DNA from: Acidobacteriota bacterium | GTDB taxonomy: Bacteria > Acidobacteriota > Blastocatellia > Pyrinomonadales > Pyrinomonadaceae | DNA: 64,000 bases | Assembly (NCBI GenBank): GCA_025463135.1 | Contig: JAOAPY010000052.1 | Span: 1-64,000, forward strand | Direction of reading: 5' to 3' | Shown: piece by piece, positions 26,350 to 35,137 of the stretch | Numbering within the stretch: position 1 is the first letter of the stretch | Layout: each line of letters begins with the position of its first letter | Notes under the pieces: model-generated | Databases searched by the model: none | What the model saw: the letters and a program-made list of their open reading frames with translations, nothing else | What the model was told of the DNA's origin: nothing | Translations under genes and position numbers: made by a program

Positions 26350-27294
26350 ATGACACTCGGCAGAAACACCCCTGCCTCACTGCGACTACTGATGGCCTCA
26401 ACGATGGTTCTTTGTCTTGCTTGTTTGCTGTCTGCTCTGCCCCAGCGGCCGCCAGAGGACGAAACGACCCGACACCTTTGGGACACGGCATACATCGATC
26501 AGGGGAAGAAAGCAACGACCAGAAGACCGGCCCGGCGGAGCTATCGAATTGTCACTCCGCATGTGCCCGTTACCGGGGTGGCTGCGGACACCGTCATCGG
26601 CGTTACGCTCTGGCGTCTGCGTCCATCGCGGAAGGCGGATACGGGCGAAAGGATAATCGCGCACGATGGTCCAGACTCGGTCGAGTGGCTGCCTGAACGA
26701 GTGGCATCGAACGGCCGATTGGCCGAAGGCGACCGCATTCGCATGAGCATCGAAGTCGCGCGCACTGGGTATCTTTACGTCGTGGACCAGGAGTTGTACG
26801 CCGATGGCTCGCAGGGCGAGCCGTATTTGATCTTTCCCACGACTCGCACCCGCGGCGGCGACAACTCGGTGAAGGCTGGCCGCGTGATCGAGGTTCCGGC
26901 TCAGGATGACAGTCCGCCTTACTTCACATTGAAACGCACTCGCGTCGATCAAGCAGGCGAGAGTGTGACTGTCCTGGTATCACCAACTCCGATTTCGGCA
27001 TTAACGATCACTGATAAGCAGCAAAGGCTCTCCGCTGAAACGTTTGCTTCATGGGAAAAATCCTGGGGCGCGCAGGCAGGCCGGTTGGAGATGGCTAACG
27101 GCGAAGGCAAGCCGTGGACAAGGCAGGAAAAAGAGGCTGGAGCAGACGGTACGCGCTCAATGAAGGATGCTGAGCCCGCGCCCCAAACCCTCTATTACCG
27201 ACCGGGCGCCCGGCGTGCGGATCCAGTCTTGATAAAGGTGCAGCTACAATACGCCAGACCAAGGTCATTGGTTAGGAAACCACGCGTCCATTAA
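26350..27294 (+). CDS. Secreted DUF4384-like protein, CHAT partner
   Basis: A 314-residue protein with gaggag 5 nt before ATG, 21 nt after CHAT 3, so almost certainly co-transcribed. It has a signal peptide or anchor (~12-30, LMASTMVLCLACLLSALP). The core (~75-230) matches DUF4384: an N-terminal strand (GVTLWRLRPS), then RMSIEVARTGYLYVVDQE, YLIFPTTRTRGG and a VLVSPTPI strand. The same pattern is seen at the outer end of the kinase at 16732-18669. The low-complexity tail (~255-314) runs into the 144-nt repeat, whose first bases encode the last residues and the stop. No catalytic residues are seen; it is probably a binding or sensor domain. Confidence 0.8.
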   Translation: MTLGRNTPASLRLLMASTMVLCLACLLSALPQRPPEDETTRHLWDTAYIDQGKKATTRRPARRSYRIVTPHVPVTGVAADTVIGVTLWRLRPSRKADTGERIIAHDGPDSVEWLPERVASNGRLAEGDRIRMSIEVARTGYLYVVDQELYADGSQGEPYLIFPTTRTRGGDNSVKAGRVIEVPAQDDSPPYFTLKRTRVDQAGESVTVLVSPTPISALTITDKQQRLSAETFASWEKSWGAQAGRLEMANGEGKPWTRQEKEAGADGTRSMKDAEPAPQTLYYRPGARRADPVLIKVQLQYARPRSLVRKPRVH

Positions 27295-27428
27295 ACGTCC
27301 AATAGGCGTTCCCGTGAGTCCTTGAAGTGCGGTAGAGTGGTATCCATGCCGCTAAGTTCCCTGGAATTACAATAGGTCGCTTCTCTTTCACGGCGGCGAC
27401 ACGGGTTCGACTCCCGCACGGGACGCCA
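27285..27428 (+). repeat. 144-nt repeat ending in a tRNA-Glu(UUC)-like 3' half, copy 2
   Basis: It aligns without gaps to 77-220. The anticodon arm (ttctctttcacggcgg), T-arm and gggacgcca end are preserved, with fewer pairs in acceptor and T-stem than copy 1. Its first codons (cgcgtccattaa) close the upstream DUF4384-like gene, so it was probably inserted into or recombined with that gene's 3' end. Confidence 0.7.
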
Positions 27429-27451
27429 ACTTTCTCTCAACAAGAGTGCCA

Positions 27452-27991
27452 CTATTGCACTGCCGGAGTGGACCGTTCGTGTTTTCTCATGGTCGTGCGG
27501 TCACGTGTCGCGATGCTTGAACGCTGATATGGGTTTTTGGGCGACGGAGATACCTGGATTTGGCTGGTGATTCTTGTGATGGCCGGATATTTCTCGAAAA
27601 CCATTAACGTAATTTTCTTATTCAGAATTTCCCAATAATCCTGCTCATTAGGATAGCTCGTAAGCAGCGTTTCAATATCCCTGGCGATCAACGTGAAATC
27701 CGGATACTCGGCATTGGAAAGATGCGCTTTATAGCGGTACGAGATGGTGATATTCAGGTTGTTATTCTCACCTTGATGGTCAATCTTGAAGTCCTTGATC
27801 AAAAACGAAAATTGTTCTATGAGGACGCTGGATTTTGTTGTCGTCGCGACTTGCTTCTGATTGCGTTTTGTAACTGGCGCTGGATTCTGAAACGAGCCGA
27901 AGGCAACGGCAACTGTGCTGGACCACAAAAGAATCCCAAATGCCGCCAGGCACAACGCCACAGGTCGCTGATAATGTTCACGTTTCGTCAA
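27452..27991 (-). CDS. Small exported protein of unknown function
   Basis: A TTG start at 27991 is preferred because gggaggg lies ~7 nt upstream and a signal-like segment follows (TKREHYQRPVALCLAAFGILLWSS in two parts: basic n-region, then hydrophobic core). The frame is also open to a TTG at 28024. The mature part (~45-140) alternates strands and helices (LIEQFSFLIKDFKIDHQ, LNITISYRYKAHLS, DFTLIARDIETLLTSYP, YPAITRITSQIQVSP) and resembles a small alpha/beta sandwich; the end is basic and disordered. The family is not recognised. It is on the opposite strand to the CHAT block and downstream of the TIR-FGE gene (same strand, 152 nt), so it might share its transcript. Confidence 0.6.
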   Translation of the reverse strand: MTKREHYQRPVALCLAAFGILLWSSTVAVAFGSFQNPAPVTKRNQKQVATTTKSSVLIEQFSFLIKDFKIDHQGENNNLNITISYRYKAHLSNAEYPDFTLIARDIETLLTSYPNEQDYWEILNKKITLMVFEKYPAITRITSQIQVSPSPKNPYQRSSIATRDRTTMRKHERSTPAVQ

Positions 27992-28143
27992 CCTACTCCC
28001 TCCCCTATCTCCACTGGTTTCCAATTAGCCCTTAGAAGGATTGCCACGCCGAAGAAATTCTCGAGCAACTTGGACGCTGCCGGTGGTGAACAGTCTACAT
28101 TATGAAGGGCGACGAACAATCCAGGTGACACTGTCGTCTGCCT

Positions 28144-29426
28144 CTAGGTCCGCGCCACCGCGACAACCCGCAGTCCGACGTAGGTTAGGACGCGCCAGTC
28201 GGGATCGTACCTGAGGCGGTAGGCGGAGCGGCAGAAATTGGCCCTGTAGTTCCACGATCCGCCGCGTAGGGTCCGGAATAGTGGCTTATCGGGACCATTC
28301 CACTCAAGCCACGCGCTCTCATCCGTCGGCGCCCCGTGATAGCTATAGCTGTTGCGATACCAATCCTGACACCACTCCCAAATATTGCCATGCATATCAA
28401 ACAGCCCGAATGCGTTCGGTAGTTTGTCCCGACTGGATGCGTCTTGTTACCGGAGTTTTTGCTGTACCATGCCATAGCATCCAGGTCACCAGCGTATTCC
28501 CCAGTGGTTCCCGCCCGGCACGCATACTCCCACCGCGTTTCACTCGGTAGCTGATAGGCATACCCGTCGTTCAGCGCGTTCAGCCGCTCGATGAAGCCAG
28601 TTGCGAGCTTCCATGTAACCTGTTCCACCGGCAGATGCTCTCCTTTGAAGTGCGACGGGTTCTTACCCATTACCTGCTGCCACTGCGCCTGCGTCACCTG
28701 ATACTTTCCCATGTAGAAACCTTGACTGATAGTCACCTGATGGACCGGCTTTGTGTCACCCATAAACAGGTCCATCAGGCTGCCTTTCTCCGAACCCATC
28801 ATGAAGCTGCCCGCCGGCACATAGACCATCTCGATGCCGACTTGATTTGTCAGGACTCGCGGGAAGTCGCCGGCCGCGCGAATCACCGTCTCACGCGCCG
28901 GCGCAGCATGAGGCGTCTGAGTAACCGTCGGAACAGGCTTCTCTGTCACAGTCGGAGCAGGAGATGTCTGATCCGCCGGCTGAGCGAGAGGCGTCTGAGG
29001 CACTGGCGCCGGTCGCAGCGACGGTATCTGCAGAAGCTGTTTGACACTTACAACGAGTTGAGTCAGATGCTGCTCAAGCGGCGGCGTCAAAGCATCCAGC
29101 CAATGCGGAGTTCCGAGGTAGTACTCAAGCACACCCGAGGGCTGCACGTCATCAACGCGGAATGGCAGAATCGGCAGTCGCTTGTTCGCGGCGATTTCCA
29201 ATTCGCGCTCGATATTATCCGAGGTGTTGGCATTCGTGGAAAAGATCAGCACCATCAAGCGGCTCTCGCCAATCGCCTGGACGATGGCTTCAGACCACTT
29301 TCTGCCCGGCCAGATGTCGCGCGGAGCCATCCAGCAGCGGATGCCGTTGCTCTCCAGCTTGTTGCACATCGCATCCGCGATAAGCTTGTCCTTTGACGAA
29401 TGGCTGATGAATACTTCGTGTGCCAT
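28144..29426 (-). CDS. TIR-FGE (SUMF1) protein, interrupted by a one-base frameshift
   Basis: Residues 1-130 are a TIR domain (HEVFISHSSKDK, RCWMAPRDI, an alpha helix with SDNIERELEIAA, FRVDD), a fold that can be an NAD+-cleaving or signalling domain in bacteria. A Pro/Thr-rich linker (~135-180) joins it to an FGE/SUMF1 domain (MVYVPAGSFMMGSEKG, QGFYMGKYQVTQAQW, PSETRWEYACRAGT). At ~28424 the frame changes: before it THPVGTN, after it PNAFGLFDMHGNIWEWCQDW and RTLRGGSW to a normal family end at 28144. One base in a gtttgt run would restore it. So the gene is a recent pseudogene, phase-variable, or a sequencing error. A GGAGG is present upstream of the ATG. Confidence 0.85.
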
Positions 29427-29548
29427 GCCGAATTCATTCCTCCGTTAGATTTGATATACGGCACGACCAGCAACGAACGCGGATAGCGCGCGCTCCGTAA
29501 GACGATCGTATTCGCTGCCCTCTTTCGAAAGCCATCCCCGTTCGATCC

Positions 29549-29989
29549 TCACAAAGGCGAGAAAGGTGACGGTGCGGGCGCAGCAGAAGCGTGGTTGGTC
29601 CAGTAGGCATCAAGTCTCCTGCGCAGCGTTGTCCGGTCACCATCTGCCTGTAGACTGTTGTCCGCCGTCAAGAGCATGAACAGCGCCTCACCCACCTGTG
29701 CTCCATCACTTATCTCACGGAGCAACTCCCCACAGTCATCGGGGACGGCCATTCTATCAATGCCGTCAGAAGGGTGTGGCTCGACCCTGACTGACTCCGG
29801 CAGGTTCTGACCGACCCACCGTAAGAGGATTGAGAGAGCGGTGCCTGAGCGTCGGGTGTTGAATTGCACGTTGGAATCAAGCAACTCTCGGCATAGCATC
29901 CGAGTCAGGACGGCTCGTTCGCTGAGGAGTCGGGTGGCATGGTCCCGTTCAACCTCGCCCGGCTTCGAAGAATTTACTAATCGGTGCAT
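29549..29989 (-). CDS. Unknown helical protein upstream of TIR-FGE
   Basis: A 146-residue protein with gcggagg at good spacing before ATG 29989. It is charged and mostly helical (ERDHATRLLSERAVLTRMLCRELLD, SILLRWVGQNLPESV, DCGELLREISDG) with a Pro-rich tail, and has no signal peptide or TM. Its size, helical character and position 122 nt upstream of a TIR-FGE gene resemble the small death-like adaptor (effector-associated) proteins found with TIR/FGE conflict genes, but I cannot assign it to a named family. Co-transcription with the TIR-FGE gene is likely. Confidence 0.6.
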   Translation of the reverse strand: MHRLVNSSKPGEVERDHATRLLSERAVLTRMLCRELLDSNVQFNTRRSGTALSILLRWVGQNLPESVRVEPHPSDGIDRMAVPDDCGELLREISDGAQVGEALFMLLTADNSLQADGDRTTLRRRLDAYWTNHASAAPAPSPFSPL

Positions 29990-30590
29990 GGCGCCTCCGC
30001 AAAATTTGGGCCAGCTGCATGAGCTGTCTGTTACTAAGCCTGTGTCTCGGCGTGAAAGGCTTTACCAATTTTTCAATGGCGAGGGTATCATCCTTTCGCA
30101 TTTTTAGATTACGGTCACAACCACTGGCAATTGGTCGGCAAGAATTGCGCAAGAGGTGGAAGTCATTCTTGCCATGGAAAACTTACTGCGACTGACAAAG
30201 GCTCCCCAAGACGCACACTCCATTTAGCTGTAGCGATTCCAAGCGAAAGGTAGTGCCCTACTTTGCTTGTGCGCTTCCCACGGCGTGGGGAAGTGAAATC
30301 GCGCCTACTACCTCTCCCCTCATCCCTCTCTGCCTGCGGAGAGGGAGACAAACCTCAAATAGAGCCCCTTCGAGGCCTTCTGGATTTCATGAAACAGAAA
30401 TGACTTCAGCGGCATTAGTAATACAAGAGCCACTTGATATTTTGGCTTTGCAGAGTCGATATGTGACTAGCTAACCCCGGGCGCGGCAGTTAGGGCGGTG
30501 CAAACCAAAGGCAAGTGCCGGCGTTGCTTAACTACTGTCGCGGCCGGCTCAGCAGTACAAGACCGCGAACATTAACACTAGGAGGACATC
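29990..30590. other. 600-nt region without a supported gene
   Basis: It contains one intergenic-type repeat (ctcccctcatccctctctgc … ggagagggag, ~30313-30348) and GC-rich sequence before the next Shine-Dalgarno. Short frames here have no family-like sequence. Confidence 0.45.
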
Positions 30591-31463
30591 ATGCCGGAAA
30601 ACACGCAACTGAAGTTTGAGATCAGCGACTCTGTGGGGCGCTGGAGCAAAGGCGCAGTAAACCAAAAGGCTGACGTCGAGACGGTTCAGAACATGCTGCG
30701 CATTGCGGCCATGATCCTGAAGGAGCCACGGTTGGATCCGAATTCCATTGATGGATCTATCAATCACAACGAACAGAACTCCGGCACGATCAAAGCCATC
30801 GAAGCGTTCCAGGGGCGCTTTATGAATGCGCCGGACGGGGTAATCGGCGTTGGCAAAAGGACGTGGAACGAACTAATGACCACGCTCGAAGGCACCGCCG
30901 ACGATACGGAACCTGCTGGGGGCACGGGTTCTGTTACAGACTCTTCAGTAACACCCCCGAGCGACGCGCAGTTTTTCTTTCCGTTCGACCGGCTTCCAAA
31001 CTTGAACTGGACAGAGGACATACGCCGCTTCGGCGCGCGTCGCAGTAAAGGGGCGCGTGCGCATGCCGCCTGTGATCTCTATTTCCCCGAAGGCACAATC
31101 ATTCACGCCATCACATCCGGGAAAGTGATCCGCGGGCCGTACCCTTTTTATCAGGGCACTTATGCCCTGGAGATCGATCACGGCACATTCCTCGCTCGTT
31201 ACGGCGAGATACAACAGTCAACACTTGTTAGTGTGGGCGATCAGGTCAGTGCCGGCCAGCGAATCGCAAAGGTTGGCAATCTCACCGGGATGGTCAATTC
31301 CATGCTGCACCTGGAGCTTTACGACAAGAGCGTGCAAGGACCGCTGACTGTGACAAATAACCAGACTGCCCGAACGGCGAGCGGCGTGCCCTACATGCGG
31401 CGGAAAGATCTTATCGATCCGACGGCTAAGCTGAATCAATGGAAAAATAATTTGCCAACGTGA
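30591..31463 (+). CDS. Peptidoglycan-binding-like plus M23-like protein, catalytic His residues replaced
   Basis: A 290-residue protein; aggagg is 5 nt before ATG. No signal peptide or TM is seen. Residues ~20-100 look like a peptidoglycan-binding-type helical repeat (VETVQNMLRIAAMI, AIEAFQGRFMNAPDGVIGVGKRTW). Residues ~125-270 have the LytM/M23 fold (GTIIHAITSGKVIRGP, VSVGDQVSAGQRIAKVG). The zinc ligands are kept: His158 and Asp162 (HAACD) and His240 (MLHLEL). The two usual catalytic His are absent: the YAHL motif is RYGEI and the HxH motif is MLH (Met238). It is either a non-cleaving zinc-fold protein or a divergent enzyme, and its lack of an export signal suggests delivery by another route. 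It stands alone. Confidence 0.8.
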   Translation: MPENTQLKFEISDSVGRWSKGAVNQKADVETVQNMLRIAAMILKEPRLDPNSIDGSINHNEQNSGTIKAIEAFQGRFMNAPDGVIGVGKRTWNELMTTLEGTADDTEPAGGTGSVTDSSVTPPSDAQFFFPFDRLPNLNWTEDIRRFGARRSKGARAHAACDLYFPEGTIIHAITSGKVIRGPYPFYQGTYALEIDHGTFLARYGEIQQSTLVSVGDQVSAGQRIAKVGNLTGMVNSMLHLELYDKSVQGPLTVTNNQTARTASGVPYMRRKDLIDPTAKLNQWKNNLPT

Positions 31464-31817
31464 TTAGTCTCACGCGTGCAGCGATTTCCACTGGCCGTAT
31501 TACGAGGGCTTTCCACGGGTGGCTAACACCCGCCAGGAAGCGGGACGGGCAGTCTGATTGAATTACAGTGATTCGCGTCGGCTCTGAGTTTTTGAAGTCG
31601 GAAGGCATGCAACCTTAAATGTCCGACAAACTTTAGTTTGTCGCGGCGTTACGACAAGCTAAAAGCTTATCGGACATCAAACTAACCCACTAACCAATCG
31701 ACGGGTGCGGTATGGTCAACGTGCTGCCTGTGTTAAGCTTCGTAACCCCAGCTATCCGCAGATCATCCTGCGTGGCCAATTGGAAGCAAAAGGATTTACA
31801 GAACGGAAGTTCCTCCA
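31464..31817. other. Intergenic region with one palindromic element
   Basis: Apart from the palindrome at 31620-31676 nothing recognisable is seen; no tRNA and no convincing short gene. Confidence 0.4.
31620..31676. repeat. 57-nt palindromic element (TGTCCGA ends)
   Basis: tgtccgacaaactttagttt at the left and its imperfect complement …aagctaaaagcttatcggaca at the right form a long hairpin. The ends tgtccga/tcggaca are perfect except for one position. It is typical of dispersed non-coding hairpin repeats. Confidence 0.6.
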
Positions 31818-34800
31818 ATGTTCTCCTCCAATATTCGAAGAAAAACAATTCAAACGGCGGACTCGTGTGGAATCGGTGCAGCAAGCGGTTTATTGCTTGG
31901 CCTGCTCGTGCTGCTCGTGCCTTGGTCGGTATCAGCACAGGCCCGCTGGGTTCCATCGGCCGTCACCTCCGACAGAAATCAGGCCTTCGTGGTCTCTCAG
32001 AACGGCGGCGGAGAGGTTGCCTGTCGCGAAGCAACGTCTGAAGAACGTCGCAGAATCATTGACCGCAGCGGCGGTGGACCAGTGCGAGTGATTTATTCAG
32101 GCGCCCCGCGACGAAAGGACTCGCCTTATGGAATGGAGAAGTGGACTTCGGATCAGGCAACCGGTCTGTCGCTTCAGGTCTCGGCGGGCCTGCGTATAGT
32201 GTTGCACGGCACCAGTCAACTGGAACAAAACCAGACTGCCAGGAACGCATTCATCGTGGCAGCCAATCGCTGGGAAGCCATCATCTCGACTCCGATCACA
32301 GTCGTCATTGACGTTGACTTTGGCACGACTTTTTTTGGCCAGCCTTATGGCAATCCAAACATTCTGGGCGCGACGGGTTTGGCAGCATTTACGGGTCCGT
32401 ATTCTGATCTTCGACAGAGACTGATTGATACCGCGTCGACCGCAGCCGAGCAGCAGTTGTATAACGCCTTGCCTGCGACGGCCGTGCCCCTGGAGTCAGG
32501 CAGCGCCACCAGTGCAGAAGTCAGTGCGCCCAACGCGCGCGCGCTCGGCATCGTGCCCGACATTTCCGATCCCAATTCAGTGCCGCTGGGACAGGGTGAT
32601 GCGGGAATCGGTTTTAATTCCGCTTTTCAATTTGACTTTAATCCCGACGACGGAATCACGTCCGGGACTACTGATTTTGATTCAGTTGCCTCTCATGAGA
32701 TCGGCCACGCGCTTGGTTTCATTTCCGACGCAGGTGAAGGCGCAGCCACACCTGTGGTCACCGTGTGGGATTTGTTCCGCTTTAGATCTTTTGCGGCCAG
32801 TCTCGCCACGTTTGCGACTGCGCAGCGCGTACTCGCAATTGGCGGCAACCAGGTCTTCTTTGGCAATCAGACCAGTACCTTCGCAACGCTCGAGCTGCCA
32901 CTCTCGACTGGCGGTCCCAATCCGGGACCAACCGATGGCGACGGAAGACAGTCCAGTCACTGGAAAGACGACGCCGTCTCATCGACACGTCCTTACATAG
33001 GCGTTATGGATCCGACGCTGGCGTCCGGCTTACGAAGAACGATCAGCGAAAACGACATCATGGCGATCGACCTGTTTGGTTATTCGATAGGTCTGCCTCC
33101 GCCGGCGCGACCACCCAATGATAACTTTCTCAATGCAATCCCTTTTCAGAATACCGCTGGAACCCTCACAACCAGCAACGTCAATGCCACCCGAGAGTCA
33201 GGTGAACCGAATCACGTCGGTTTCACTGGAGACAAATCGATTTGGTACTACTGGACGTCGCCGGTTAATGGTGACATAACCATAGACACGATCGGCAGTA
33301 ACTTTGATACGACGCTTGCGGTTTACACAGGCGCTGTGTTGAATCAACTGAACGTTGTTGCGCAGAACGATGACATATCCAACGGCACGAACAAAGCCAG
33401 TCGCGTTCAGTTCAATGTTACCGCGAACACGACCTATCGCGTCGTCGTTGATGGTTGGAATGGTGAGTACGGAAATATCACGGTCAACTGGACCGCAACC
33501 GGTGTTGTTCCGACCCCAACTCCGACGCCCACACCAACGCCGAGTCCTACGCCGAGTCCTACACCATTGCCTCCGCCACCGTGCCTCGACGATACCTGGG
33601 CACCGACGAGCATGACGAATGTGCCGGTCGCGCGCTCGCTGCACACGGCGATCTGGACGGGCACTGAGATGATCGTCTGGGGCGGAACGAATGGTACGGT
33701 CGCGGTGAATTCGGGCAGTAGATACAATCCCACCACGAATACCTGGATCGCGATGAGCACAACCAATGCTCCGTTGGGGCGATACGGACACACCGCGGTC
33801 TGGACTGGAACTGAAATGATTGTATGGGGAGGATTCAATACCGCCGGTGGATATTTGAATAGCGGTAGTAAGTATAATCCGGCTAACGACACCTGGACCA
33901 CGATCAACTCCACCAATGCGCCTGCGGTCCGATATCAACACTCGGCAGTTTGGACGGGCAACGAGATGATCGTTTGGGGCGGCTTCAAAGACTTCCACTT
34001 AAATACCGGCGGGAGATACAACCCCACTACCGACAGTTGGATGCCGACCGCTGCATTGAACGCACCAGTGGGACGCTCCAATTACAGCGCCGTCTGGACT
34101 GGCAGTCAGATGATTGTGTGGGGCGGTCAAGGCAATCCCAGTTTGTTGCAAAGCGGTGGCAGATACAACCCTGCCGCCGACAGTTGGATGCCAACCGCTA
34201 CGTTGAACGCACCAAGCACGCGCGCGTCCCACACCGCGGTGTGGAACGGAAGCGAGATGATCATTTGGGGTGGCGCGCCGACCTTTAACAGCGATCAGAG
34301 AAACACTGGCGGGAGGTATAATCCCATCACCGATGCCTGGACACCCACCACCATGACGAACGTTCCGTTGGCGCGATCCGTGCACACGGCAGTGTGGACT
34401 GGTGCTGAGATGATCGTTTGGGGAGGAACTAATAGTTCCAGTGGCACACAGGGAGACGGCGGCAGGTACAACTCCACCTCCAACACATGGATCTCTACCT
34501 GCGGCACAAACGCGCCAACTGCAAGAGGCTCAGCGTCGGCCGTGTGGACCGGCAGAGAAATGATTATCTGGGGCGGTGCACCCTACAGCGGCCAAACATT
34601 GGATACAGGGGCAAGATACCTGGAGCAATCGACACCGGCATTGTTGCGCGACATGTCAGGTCCTGATACTGATCAAATAGCGGCACTGGACTCGCTACTA
34701 TTTCTTCGGGATCCTTTTCCGGTAGTTAATATCGCGGACTTGCTCAATCCGGCCAGTGATCGACACACGAGAGTCATTATCTTTGTCGCGTACCTGGTGC

Positions 34801-35015
34801 CGATTCCCGGCGAGCCTTCATCCGCGGTGATCGTTAATCTGGTCGATAGTAATAACCAAAGCTACGACGTGCCCGCTGAAGATGTGCGCCAGACTGCGAA
34901 CGTGGTCCAGGTGACCTTCCGATTGCCGGATGGTCTTGCAGTCGGTGCGTGCACCGTTAAGCTAAAAGCCCACGGACAAGTCAGCAACGCCGGTACTATT
35001 AGAATTAGAACTTAG
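31818..35015 (+). CDS. Secreted HEIGH zinc metalloprotease with PPC-like and kelch repeats
   Basis: A 1065-residue protein with a signal peptide to about residue 41 (VSAQA). Residues ~60-430 form a metzincin-like protease of the NF038122 type: HEIGHALGF at 293-301 (His293, Glu294, His297) with the third ligand expected downstream. A beta-sandwich of PPC type follows (~440-560, FLNAIPFQNTAGTL). A Pro/Thr linker of simple TP/SP repeats (~565-585) precedes six kelch repeats (~590-930, TGTEMIVWGGxN…YNPTTNTW), which form one beta-propeller. A final all-beta domain (~945-1065) ends GTIRIRT. The linker region is a DNA microsatellite. It probably digests or binds external protein; the start (ATG 31818) has a weak ribosome site. 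Confidence 0.85.
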   Translation: MFSSNIRRKTIQTADSCGIGAASGLLLGLLVLLVPWSVSAQARWVPSAVTSDRNQAFVVSQNGGGEVACREATSEERRRIIDRSGGGPVRVIYSGAPRRKDSPYGMEKWTSDQATGLSLQVSAGLRIVLHGTSQLEQNQTARNAFIVAANRWEAIISTPITVVIDVDFGTTFFGQPYGNPNILGATGLAAFTGPYSDLRQRLIDTASTAAEQQLYNALPATAVPLESGSATSAEVSAPNARALGIVPDISDPNSVPLGQGDAGIGFNSAFQFDFNPDDGITSGTTDFDSVASHEIGHALGFISDAGEGAATPVVTVWDLFRFRSFAASLATFATAQRVLAIGGNQVFFGNQTSTFATLELPLSTGGPNPGPTDGDGRQSSHWKDDAVSSTRPYIGVMDPTLASGLRRTISENDIMAIDLFGYSIGLPPPARPPNDNFLNAIPFQNTAGTLTTSNVNATRESGEPNHVGFTGDKSIWYYWTSPVNGDITIDTIGSNFDTTLAVYTGAVLNQLNVVAQNDDISNGTNKASRVQFNVTANTTYRVVVDGWNGEYGNITVNWTATGVVPTPTPTPTPTPSPTPSPTPLPPPPCLDDTWAPTSMTNVPVARSLHTAIWTGTEMIVWGGTNGTVAVNSGSRYNPTTNTWIAMSTTNAPLGRYGHTAVWTGTEMIVWGGFNTAGGYLNSGSKYNPANDTWTTINSTNAPAVRYQHSAVWTGNEMIVWGGFKDFHLNTGGRYNPTTDSWMPTAALNAPVGRSNYSAVWTGSQMIVWGGQGNPSLLQSGGRYNPAADSWMPTATLNAPSTRASHTAVWNGSEMIIWGGAPTFNSDQRNTGGRYNPITDAWTPTTMTNVPLARSVHTAVWTGAEMIVWGGTNSSSGTQGDGGRYNSTSNTWISTCGTNAPTARGSASAVWTGREMIIWGGAPYSGQTLDTGARYLEQSTPALLRDMSGPDTDQIAALDSLLFLRDPFPVVNIADLLNPASDRHTRVIIFVAYLVPIPGEPSSAVIVNLVDSNNQSYDVPAEDVRQTANVVQVTFRLPDGLAVGACTVKLKAHGQVSNAGTIRIRT

Positions 35016-35030
35016 ACTTCTTAATCAATA

Positions 35031-35053
35031 ACGACCGCTCGAGCAAAGGTCGT
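35031..35053. terminator. Possible bidirectional terminator hairpin
   Basis: ACGACC and GGTCGT (6 bp) surround gctcgagcaaa, in the 122-nt gap between two convergent genes. There is no clear T-run, so this is weak. Confidence 0.3.
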
Positions 35054-35137
35054 GAACCGCGTGACCAGTCGCTTCGACAATGTCTCATTCCACCTTTCAC
35101 AAAGGTGTTTAGCCGACTCCTTGTGAGGTCTTCACCC

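Noticed and set aside
221-27284. Complete integrative element bounded by the tRNA-Glu-like repeats
   Set aside because: No integrase, excisionase, mobilisation or phage gene lies between them, and a third relic occurs inside; kept only as a hypothesis in the findings.
28144-28260. Diversity-generating retroelement variable region in the FGE C-terminus
   Set aside because: The FGE end is the right type of host domain, but there is no reverse transcriptase or template repeat in the window.
28635-29396. 253-codon plus-strand frame antisense to the TIR-FGE gene
   Set aside because: Arg/His-rich antisense artefact; the opposite strand carries clear TIR and FGE domains.
33512-33572. Possible CRISPR-like array (regular short repeats)
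   Set aside because: It is a TP/SP-coding microsatellite in the linker of the metalloprotease; no spacers and no cas genes in the window.
33198-33998. 266-codon minus-strand frame within the metalloprotease gene
   Set aside because: Produced by the kelch and Pro/Thr repeats read in reverse; no own features.
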